A DNA stretch of 64,000 bases from positions 49,718,458 to 49,782,457 of the forward strand of contig CM040126.1 in the NCBI GenBank assembly GCA_022559845.1, in the 5' to 3' direction. A program made the position numbers and the translations under genes. The DNA is from Amorphophallus konjac (taxonomy: Eukaryota > Streptophyta > Magnoliopsida > Alismatales > Araceae). Below are positions 33,614 to 41,650 of this stretch, piece by piece. Position 1 is the first letter of the stretch, and each line of letters opens with the position of its first letter. The notes below the pieces were generated by a model, which saw only the letters and a program-made list of their open reading frames with translations, had not been told where the DNA came from and did not search any database.

Positions 33614-35715
33614 TGAGTTTGGCGCAGCGGATGGAAACTCCATACTCATTTGTCAAGACTCATACTGAGTCGTTGTTTGACTCTTGTCTGGCTCGGGGTC
33701 TTATCCAGCTCCCTCCAGTTCGCAGGTCGTCTAGAGTCAGTGAAGCCAAGAGCTCCAACTTCTGTCGATTCCATCGAATGGCAGGACATGGTACAGAAGA
33801 CTGTTATGTCCTCAAGGACCAACTTGAGGATTTAATACAACACGGGGTTATCCAGATAAAACAGCATGTTTACCCCCCACAGCCACATTCTTGGGATCAG
33901 TCTAGGCCTTCCAACAAAAAGGTCCTCATTGAAGCTGCTTCTACACTGCCCAAGTTTATTGCAAGTGAAGCCAAGAGCAACTCTCCGTCTTGGGAGCCCA
34001 GCCTTAAGATTCACTATGCTATCAACACAATTGGGTTGTTGCCTTCCCCTCAGAGTCCCCAATCTCTAAATGAGCAACAAGTGCATGACCATGACGAAAG
34101 CTCTATAAGACCTCAAGTTACTGGAATCAGTGGCTCAAGTGGCTACGATATTCATGCCATCCAGGAAGAAGAGGATGAAAGCTTCATAGACCTACAACCC
34201 GCCCCACAGGAACTTGAAGATGGTGGGCAAGCGACGGTTGATGAGTTAATTGAACTTAACCTCGGGGATACCTATGAGCCCCGACCAATTTTCATTAGTG
34301 CCCTTCTCACGGAGTCAGAAAGACAAGCTTACAAACAACTCCTATTCGAGTTCAGAGATTGTTTTGCTTGGACTTACAAAGAGATGCCCGGGCTGGAGCC
34401 CTCGGTGGCTGAACATGAGCTAGCCATACTGCCTACTGCTAAGCCAGTTAAGCAAGCCCAGAGACGCATGCGCCACGAGTTGGAGTTAAAAGTGAACGCT
34501 GAAGTGGACAAACTTCTCGAAGTGGACTTTATAGAGCCCTGTCTCTACCCAGTTTGGCTCGCCAACATAGTCCCAGTAAAAAAGAAAAACGGCCAAGTCC
34601 GAGTCTGCATTGATTTCAGAGACTTGAATAAAGCATGTCCAAAAGATGATTTCCCTGTTCCAATTACAGAAACCATGGTGGACATGACCACCGGGCATGC
34701 AGCTCTGTCCTTCATGGACGGATCCTCCGGCTACAATCAAATACGTATGGCGGTCAGAGATAAAGATCATACGGCATTCCGATCCCCAAAAGGAATTTTC
34801 AACTACAAAAGAATGCCCTTTGGGCTGAAGAATGCCGGGGCCACCTACCAAAGGGCTATGACAAAGATTTTTGATGAAATGCTACACGACCTGGTCGAGT
34901 GCTATGTTGACGACCTCGTTGTAAAAACCCGCAAGCGCGAAGGTCACTTAGATGATTTGCGCCGAGTTTTTGACAGGCTCCGCCAGTACAAACTCAAGAT
35001 GAATCCCATGAAATGTGCATTCGGGGTTTCAAGTGGCAAGTTCCTCGGCTTTGTTGTTAGATATCGGGGGATAGAAATCGATCCCGATAAAATCAAAGCT
35101 ATCCGAGAACTTCCCCCACCTAAGAACATTAAAGAACTCCGGTCACTTCAGGGAAGGTTAGCCTACATCAGGCGTTTTATATCCAATCTCTCTGGGAGGT
35201 GTGCGCCATTTGGCAAATTGATGAAAAAGGGCGCCCCATTTATATGGGATCAGGAATGTCAGCAAGCATTTGAAAAGATCAAAGAATACCTCCTTACTCC
35301 CCCAGTGCTCGGAGCACCGGTCAAGGGAAAGCCTCTCATTCTTTATATTGCTGCCATGGATGCCTCATTGGGAGCATTGCTTGCACAATTAAATGAAGAA
35401 GGTAAAGAACAACCATTGTATTACTTGAGCAGAAAACTGGTTGGCCCCGAACATCGTTATTCTCCAATGGAGAAAGTTTGTCTGGCGTTGGTATTCGTCG
35501 TTAAAAAGTCGAGGCACTACCTCTTGTCCCACCAAGTGGAGTTAATTTCAAAACAGGACCCGCTCAAGTTCCTTCTTAAGCAGCCGGTGTTGTCAGGACG
35601 ACTGGGAAAATGGGCATTACTCCTTATGGAGTTCGACATAACTTTTGTTCCCCAGAAAGCAATCAAAGGGCAAAGGAATGGCGGAGTTCTTGGCGGCACA
35701 TCCTGTTCCGGCTGA
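33613..35715 (+). CDS. pol: Tat reverse transcriptase and first RNase H
   Basis: About 700 codons. The start has the fourth CHHC knuckle (residues 51-64) and the HYAINTIG motif. RT follows: KKNGQVRVCIDFRDLNKACP, FMDGSSGYNQI (catalytic Asp), the FGLKNAGATYQRAM primer-grip region and YVDD (34903-34914, residues 431-434). RNase H begins near residue 575 (AAMDASLGALL) and has the VELISKQDPLKFLL segment. RT copies the RNA genome and RNase H removes the RNA strand. The frame goes wrong at 35671-35675, where one extra A (caaagg) shifts it, so the last ~14 codons are out of register and the true frame continues in the next entry. Confidence 0.9.
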   Translation: MSLAQRMETPYSFVKTHTESLFDSCLARGLIQLPPVRRSSRVSEAKSSNFCRFHRMAGHGTEDCYVLKDQLEDLIQHGVIQIKQHVYPPQPHSWDQSRPSNKKVLIEAASTLPKFIASEAKSNSPSWEPSLKIHYAINTIGLLPSPQSPQSLNEQQVHDHDESSIRPQVTGISGSSGYDIHAIQEEEDESFIDLQPAPQELEDGGQATVDELIELNLGDTYEPRPIFISALLTESERQAYKQLLFEFRDCFAWTYKEMPGLEPSVAEHELAILPTAKPVKQAQRRMRHELELKVNAEVDKLLEVDFIEPCLYPVWLANIVPVKKKNGQVRVCIDFRDLNKACPKDDFPVPITETMVDMTTGHAALSFMDGSSGYNQIRMAVRDKDHTAFRSPKGIFNYKRMPFGLKNAGATYQRAMTKIFDEMLHDLVECYVDDLVVKTRKREGHLDDLRRVFDRLRQYKLKMNPMKCAFGVSSGKFLGFVVRYRGIEIDPDKIKAIRELPPPKNIKELRSLQGRLAYIRRFISNLSGRCAPFGKLMKKGAPFIWDQECQQAFEKIKEYLLTPPVLGAPVKGKPLILYIAAMDASLGALLAQLNEEGKEQPLYYLSRKLVGPEHRYSPMEKVCLALVFVVKKSRHYLLSHQVELISKQDPLKFLLKQPVLSGRLGKWALLLMEFDITFVPQKAIKGQRNGGVLGGTSCSG

Positions 35716-37705
35716 TTCTCCACTTAGCACTGAATTACCCGATGAAGAGACACTTCCATCCCAATCAGGAGTAGAAGAACAGACCGAGGGTAGTTCAGTG
35801 CAAAAGATGGAGCAATCTCTGGTCATTGACATGCCGTGCTGGGAACTCTACTTTGATGGTGCCTCCCGGACAATTAAGAAGACAGATGGGGTAACTACCC
35901 TCGCTTCAGGAGCTGGCATTGTCTTAGTCACTCCTCAAGGAGGGATTCTTCCCAATTCATGTGCCCTCATGAAACCTTTGACAAATAATGAAGCAGAATA
36001 TGAGGCGCTAATCATAGGGCTTCAGCTTGCTTTAGAAATGGAAGTCAAATGCATTAAAGCCTATGGCGACTCACAGCTCGTCATACGACAAGTATTGGGT
36101 GACTATGAAGTACGAAAGAGAGAGCTACTACCTTACCATGATATGGTAATGAGGTTGAAAGAAAAATTCTACTTGTTTGAGATACAACATGTTCCTAGAG
36201 GAAGAAATTCACAGGCCGACGCCTTGGCAAAATTAGCGTCAGCCATAAAACTCCCTCCTGAAGGCGAAATGGATATAACTGTCAGACATCGGAAACTAAT
36301 GCCAAGTGTCCTAGATGAAGACATTAATTCCTCCACCCCGGAGATACATGTGATTGAGGAAAATGACCCTGCTCAAGAAGAAGAACTGGACTGGCGTCAA
36401 CCGATTGTCGACACAAAGTGCGGTCGCCTCCCAGCAGATCGGGCTCAGAGGGTTCAACTGTTGCGAAGAGCGGCATCCTATCAATTGATAGGCGACCAAC
36501 TTTATAGGCTTGTCCATGAAAAAGACAAGTCTGTCCTCCTTCGCTGCCTTTCGTCCAAAGAGGCCAAAATGATAATGCGTGAGGTCCATTCAGGGCTCTG
36601 CGGCGCCCATCAAGCTGGAGACAAGATGAAGATCAATATAAAATTGAAAGGCTTTTACTGGCCCACTATGTACGCGGATTGTAGTCGCTACGCCCGTACA
36701 TGTCACCAATGCCAGGCCTTTGGTCCTGTACCTAGAAGGCCTCCTAACATGCTACATCCCACAGCCCCTACTTGGCCCTTTGCTGAATGGGGAATGGACG
36801 TTGTGGGACCCTTCCCACCATCTACAAAAGGTCACAAGTACATTCTGGCTGCAACAGACTACTTTTCTCGGTGGGCTGAGGCCATACCCTTGCGGGAAGT
36901 CACAGGGGAAGCTGTAGCTCAATTCGTCAAGCACCATATTATATATCGATTCGGCACTCCCTGTCGAGTTATGTCAGACAATGGCACGCCATTCAAAAAT
37001 AAGACCATTTACCAATTGGCGGCAAAATTCCACATTGATTGGAGAGCCTCCACAGTCTACAATCCTCAAGCAAACGGCTTGGCCGAAGCCTTTAACAAGA
37101 CCCTGTGCAAATTATTAGCCAAAATTGTTGGCGGCCGCAGGAGGGACTGGGGCGAGAAGATACATGAAGCTCTTTGGGCATACCGGACAGTTTATAAAAC
37201 CCCCACCGGTTGTTCTCCATTCTCTCTCGTATACGGGGCAGAAGCCGTTGTACCGGTTGAAGTTGAGATGTCTTCCTATCGGGTAGCCCTACATAATGGG
37301 CTCCAAACCCAAGAACGAGATGAAATACAAAGAAGACTTGAAGAACTCTCTGACTTAGAAGGCAAGAGATTAGGGGCTTACAAACACTTGCAGGCCTACC
37401 AGGCTCGAATGGCCCGGGCTTATGATAAGCTTGTGAAACAGGGGGCGTTCAAGAAAGGGGACCTGGTTATGATCAAAGAAAGGGAGGTCATGGCTGGAAG
37501 ATCCAGCGGCAAATTACAACCAAATTGGCGAGGGCCATATATCGTTTCCAGAGTCTATGAAGGAGGCGCTTATAAGGTCGTCGACCATAAAGGGGAGAAC
37601 CCCTTTCCACCATTAAATGGAAAACACTTGAAATTATACTATGCTCCCGAACATGAATTTCAGCAACAAACTGCACAAGATTTGCCCTCCTCCGTAGGAG
37701 GGTAA
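35676..37705 (+). CDS. pol: Tat second (archaeal-type) RNase H and integrase
   Basis: After the one-base shift, frame 2 runs to TAA at 37703-37705. The second RNase H has WELYFDGAS (Asp codon 35855), TNNEAEYEAL, GDSQLVI (Asp codon 36068) and NSQADALAKLAS. This duplicated RNase H is the mark of the Tat lineage. Integrase has the His/Cys zinc domain (VHSGLCGAH...CHQC). Its catalytic core has Asp 36797-36799 (GMDVVGP), Asp 36977-36979 (SDNGTPF) and Glu 37085-37087 (GLAEAFN), an exact DD35E spacing. The C-terminal domain is KKGDLVMIKE...WRGPYIV. There is no chromodomain. Integrase inserts the cDNA and leaves the 5-bp duplication. Confidence 0.92.
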
Positions 37706-37782
37706 GGAGGGATGAAGCAGTTTCCCCCAAGAAAAACCCAAAAAGTCACAGGTGCTTTGAACAGTTCTCGTTCACGTCCCAC

Positions 37783-38570
37783 CATGCAAAATCCTAAATT
37801 CCAAGTTCGGCTTTCCAATTCCATTGGTCAGCCACCCAAAATCCCAAATTCATAGTTCGGCTTTCCAATTTCATTGGTCAGCCATCCAAAATCCCAAATT
37901 CCAAGTTCGGCTTTCCAATTCCATTGGTCAGCCACCCAAAATCCCAAATTCAAAGTTTGGCCTTCCAATTTCATTGGTCAGCCAGCCACCCAAAATCCCA
38001 AATTCCAAGTTCGGCTTTCCAATTCCATTGGTCAGCCACCCAAAATCCCAAATTTAAAGTTTGGCCTTCCAATTTCATTGGTCAGCCACCCAAAATCCCA
38101 AATTCCAAGTTCGGCTTTCCAATTCCATTGGTCAGCCACCCAAAATCCCAAATTCAAAGTTTGGCCTTCCAATTTCATTGGTCAGCCACCCAAAATCCCA
38201 AATTCCAAGTTCGGCTTTCCAATTTCATTGGTCAGCCACCCAAAATCCCAAATTCCAAGTTCGGCTTTCCAATTCCATTGGTCAGCCACCCAAAATCCCA
38301 AATTTAAAGTTTGGCCTTCCAATTTCATTGGTCAGCCACCCAAAATCCCAAATTCCAAGTTCGGCTTTTCAATTCCATTGGTCAGCCACCCAAAATCCCA
38401 AATTCAAAGTTTGGCCTTCCAATTTCATTGGTCAGCCACCCAAAATCCCAAATTCAAAGTTCGGCTTTCCAAATGTCATTTGTCAGCCCCCCCAAAATCC
38501 TAATATCCAAAGTTCGGCTTTACAATTTCATTGGCCAGCCTCCCTGAATCCCAAAATCCAAGAGTTATGA
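37783..38570 (+). repeat. 50-bp tandem array, about 15 units
   Basis: Units run CCACCCAAAATCCCAAATT...CATTGGTCAG, 50 bp each. Two variants alternate over most of the array: A (CCAAGTTCGGCTTTCCAATTCC) and B (AAAGTTTGGCCTTCCAATTTC), giving a 100-bp higher-order period. One 4-bp slip is near 37980, and the last two units decay. Open frames through it in all three frames follow from lack of stop triplets in the unit and are not evidence of protein. Confidence 0.92.
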
Positions 38571-38719
38571 CTGACCAATCTCTTGGTCATTCCCTTAAAT
38601 GCTAAAACCCCAATTGGCTCTCAAATTTCCGTGGTCACCTTTGAAGTCTGAGCTCTTCAGACTTTCAATTTCCTAAAAAAAAAAAAAAAGAGGGCTTAAA
38701 ATAGAGGTGCCCTGACAGA

Positions 38720-38749
38720 CTTGAGTAGTCGGATCTCTGGCTGCTCAAG
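38720..38749 (+). other. Hairpin with 18-nt cap, first of four
   Basis: CTTGAG pairs with CTCAAG around an 18-nt loop whose sequence differs from the next three. It is followed by GGCAAAAA and spaced 51 bp from the next hairpin. Confidence 0.5.
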
Positions 38750-38770
38750 GGCAAAAAGGTCAAAACCCGG

Positions 38771-38899
38771 CTGAGATGAAAACCCGAAAGGGCGTCTCAG
38801 GCAAAAATGGGTAACCCCTCAGCGTGAAAACCCGCAAGGGCGCGCTGGAAAAAGTTAAAGGGGGCTGGTCATGGTGAAAACCCGAAAGGGCGCTATGAC
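38771..38899 (+). other. Three hairpins with identical GNRA cap and different stems
   Basis: Each carries the cap TGAAAACCCGAAAGGGCG or, in the second, the same with GCAA. Inside the cap CCC pairs with GGG across GAAA or GCAA, both GNRA tetraloops. The outer stems differ but pair: CTGAGA/TCTCAG (38771-38800), CAGCG/CGCTG (38820-38847) and GTCATGG/CTATGAC with one G.T (38868-38899). Spacing is 48-49 bp and short A-runs follow each. They lie between the end of pol and the end of the antisense gene. Confidence 0.75.
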
Positions 38900-39156
38900 T
38901 AGTAAAAAAAAAATTAATAAAAAAAGAAAAAAAAGAAAAAAAAAAGAAAAAAGGGGTATGATGATAATGCCTCATTGAAGTCTTTGATCCTGAAGTCATA
39001 TTTTTATTCATGTGCAAAATGGAAGTCCGAGACAAACCCTCGGAGTAACTACATAGGCAAAAGATCCAAAAAAGGAAAGAGTCAGAAGAAGTGCAATGGG
39101 AAAAGGTAATCTCAAACACTAGGGGGTCGTCTTTTCAGTAAGTCCTCAATGGTGTT
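38900..39156. other. A-rich tract and short spacer at the convergence point
   Basis: About 60 bases of A-rich sequence (38901-38955) followed by unremarkable sequence up to the stop of the antisense gene at 39157. Polyadenylation signals for either strand could lie here. AATAAA-like 'attaataaaa' is at 38911. Confidence 0.5.
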
Positions 39157-39788
39157 CTACTTCGCTGCAATTGCTTCCTGCATCGCTTGGCATTCAGACA
39201 CAAGGGAGTCCTCCTCAGCCCGCAGCTGTCGAGCCATTTCAGAATTCGATTCTGCTGCCGCCTCTAGCTCTTCAATCCGTTGTAAAATGCTGCTCACTGT
39301 CTCCCGAAGTGAGGTAGCCTGACTCTTGTCTTCAGCTACTGCTGCCTCAAGAGTAGTCCGACGCTCCCGGATATGTTCGGCTTGGGAATGCAACTTCTCT
39401 ATCTAGCTGGACATAGTGCAAGCTTCAGCTTCTAACTCTCGTATTTTAAGCCTATGAGTCTCCCACAACGAGGCCGTGTGCAGGCGCTGAAATTCTGCCC
39501 AAACATCATCCACTGCCGCCATCCAGGGCTCTCTGGGCAATCCCAGTGCATGATAGCCCCGTGTGCCGGTACGAAGAGTGTCTCGCACAGTCTCCACGGG
39601 AGGAAGGCTCCCCCTTTGAAATAAGGCTCGAGCTCCACTCATGAGTGTCACCACCATCATGTCAGCCCCCACAAAAGCCTTAGGCTGAGGACCGTCAGGC
39701 CAATCAATCTCATGAGGTGGAAAGTCAAGTCCCAACAGCAAGTCTCCTCCATTGCTCCCAGGGAGAGGAGGAGCGTCTCCCTCTGGGG
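39157..39788 (-). pseudogene. Antisense gene, exon 9, terminal coiled coil, one internal stop
   Basis: Acceptor GGTTGCAG, phase 1, then about 210 codons to TAG at 39157. Begins with a Gly/Pro segment, then a helical region that becomes a coiled coil (HIRERRTTLEAAVAEDKSQ, RIEELEAAAE). TAG at 39403-39405 interrupts it without any frame change. It ends tail to tail with gag-pol, about 1.45 kb from the integrase stop. Confidence 0.7.
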
Positions 39789-39891
39789 CTGCAACCAAAA
39801 AAAAAGGGAGGTGGCACATAAGTCACAATTTTATTCACAACAGAGGTGTTGGTAAATCCTTTTCTAGAAGTCAAAAGTATCTTAGCCTCAC

Positions 39892-40014
39892 CTCGTGAAA
39901 GGGAAACCTCTGTCGTTTGGTCTGCCGGGATGTGAGCAGGCTCGTCCCTTCCTACAACGCCTCCATCAAGGGCTGAATTGGTCTGCGGATCCCTTGTTTC
40001 AAGCCTATCGATAT
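39892..40014 (-). CDS. Antisense gene, exon 8
   Basis: 123 nt, acceptor TTGCTTCAG, donor GTGAGG, phase 1 both ends. Encodes DIDRLETRDPQTNSALDGG. Joins exons 7 and 9 in phase. Confidence 0.7.
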
Positions 40015-40139
40015 CTGAAGCAAACACAAGGTTATGATCAGGTAAATATATGTAAATGCCTTAACATGCATCAATGTGAAAAGGGCGCATGCAAAAGAGG
40101 GTGGGCCCCTTTAATTCTGAACTAGTTCATCATTCTTAC

Positions 40140-40214
40140 CCGCATCAGGCGGATAAGAGGCAGACTCCTCCACCGCTGGGGCACCGCGAGACACATGTAC
40201 ATCGACAAGTTTCT
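40140..40214 (-). CDS. Antisense gene, exon 7
   Basis: 75 nt, acceptor TTTTTTAG, donor GTAAGA, phase 1 both ends. Encodes LVDVHVSRGAPAVEESAS. Confidence 0.65.
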
Positions 40215-40321
40215 CTAAAAAAAAAAAGAGAGAAAAGAAGAAAGAAGAAATTATGAAAATCAGTCCAGCACAATAGAAGCTGCTAAAAGAACAAGCAGAG
40301 AAATGTAAAGAGCATAATGAC

Positions 40322-40591
40322 CTTGTAACCCAACGTCCTCCTCCCCATCAGAAAGCGGCATGGTAGAGCCTGAAGCTGAAGGAGAAGCGATCATGTCTCT
40401 TTCAAAACCCCTCCCCTTTGGGGATAGGACTGGGGTCTCTTCCAAAAGGCCATCACCTCTCACCTCGAGGCCTTGATTTCCATCAGCCCCAACACCAGCT
40501 TGGAAGGCGCCTTCAATTGGACCTGAGGGAGAGGAATGTCCTCTATTTTTCTCCAAAGCATCCAGGCAGCTTAAGGACAAGGGATCATTCG
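40322..40591 (-). pseudogene. Antisense gene, exon 6 (acceptor mutated)
   Basis: If the acceptor was TTTATGCAG, now TTTATGCAA (C-to-T at 40592 on the plus strand), the exon is 270 nt and phase 1 at both ends. Encodes NDPLSLSCLDALEKN and an acidic end (LSDGEEDVGLQ). Donor GTCATT is weak. Confidence 0.6.
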
Positions 40592-40677
40592 TTGCATAAA
40601 GAAAGAAAGTGATGAGATTCATGCGATCATCTTAGCAGGGCAAAATAACTCGGTGGGCTAAAATTAGAAGTACATAC

Positions 40678-40922
40678 CAACAGCATGGATAGTTACATCC
40701 AATTATCCGGCCTCAGGGATTGGAGTCTTTTCCCTGCGTATTTCGGCTAACAGCTCTTGAGAATATTGGGTCACCAGGCCCCGATCAGTGGTCAGGCTTA
40801 TAGAAAACTCTGGCAGATCTGCATTCAGGCTGGAATCCAAGAGGGCAGTAAATTCTTGCATAGAGATCACTGAATTCTCAGCTGAGAAACTTGAAATGAT
40901 CACTGCTAAGTGAAAGTTCTCC
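40678..40922 (-). pseudogene. Antisense gene, exon 5 (one base short, one stop)
   Basis: 245 nt where 246 would keep phase 1. The sensible frame (SMQEFTALLDSSLNADLPEF) is one base out of register with exon 4 and meets TAA (EAG-stop) about 25 nt before its donor GTATGT. These lesions would truncate the protein here in this copy. Confidence 0.65.
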
Positions 40923-40979
40923 CTGTAATAAAGGGATCAGATATGGAAATTAAGAAGATTTTACTAAAAAAGGCTGGAC

Positions 40980-41042
40980 CTGTACTTGATCCTGGCTCCA
41001 GTGCGGGAGGAATATTGGCGCATCCTTCCTCAAAATTTTCCT
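40980..41042 (-). CDS. Antisense gene, exon 4
   Basis: 63 nt, acceptor TTTTTTAG, donor GTCCAG, phase 1 both ends. Encodes EENFEEGCANIPPALEPG. The following intron is only 57 nt, shorter than the others (86-125). Confidence 0.65.
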
Positions 41043-41135
41043 CTAAAAAAAAAGAAGGGGGGGGGGGAGAACATCTTTAGCAAGGGAATAAGATTATTGC
41101 TTTATTACTCATCATAGTTGGGAGAAGCACCCTAC

Positions 41136-41297
41136 CTATGGGTATGCGGTCATCGAGCCCTCCGTGGGAGAAAGGGGGTGAGGCGCCCGATACGGGGTTG
41201 TAATCGTCATCCTGGAGCTCTCCATCTTCCCCGGTATCCTCTAGCGCTGGCGAAAGGACAATATTTGTAGCCGAAATATCACCCTCCTCCCTGGCAC
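41136..41297 (-). CDS. Antisense gene, exon 3
   Basis: 162 nt, acceptor CCCCTCAG, donor GTAGGG, phase 1 both ends. Acidic: LEDTGEDGELQDDDYNP. Intron 2 (109 nt) contains a T-run and a TA microsatellite. Confidence 0.75.
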
Positions 41298-41406
41298 CTG
41301 AGGGGCATGGGGTTAAAAAAAAAAAAAAAATAAATAAATATATATATATATATATATAAGTGACACATCTCCAAGGAGAGAATGAGAAACAAAAGAGGGA
41401 TATTAC

Positions 41407-41553
41407 CCGGCCTCTCCTCTGAAGCTCCTCCTTTAGAGCGGGCACGACAAGCACGAGTGTGGCCGCCCTCATCTTCACTAGGACGGGCCCGCTTCTGGGG
41501 ATTTGAAGCTTTCTTCCCTTTATGTGGCATATCTCTGGCAGCTATATAGCTCT
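41407..41553 (-). CDS. Antisense gene, exon 2
   Basis: 147 nt, acceptor TTTCACAG, donor GTAATA, phase 1 at both ends. Encodes a basic stretch with HKGKKASNPQKRARPS, a likely nuclear localisation signal. Intron 1 is 97 nt. Confidence 0.75.
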
Positions 41554-41650
41554 CTGTGAAACAAAAAAAAAGGGGGTGAAGAAGCACGTAAGAGGGAGGT
41601 AAATGGCAGCGCACAGATAAGTAAAAAGTAAAAATGACTAAACCACATAC

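Noticed and set aside
37824..38570. Repeat-protein ORFs up to 209 codons
   Set aside because: The 50-bp unit has no stop in any frame and 50 is not a multiple of three, so the frame rotates through the array. No constraint on one frame is visible.
37783..38570. CRISPR-like array
   Set aside because: Units are directly adjacent with no spacers, and the sequence is plant nuclear.
38771..38899. Hammerhead ribozyme, as in plant retrozymes
   Set aside because: The cap has GAAA, and CTGA occurs once, but the CTGANGA core with stem II and a cleavage triplet is missing.
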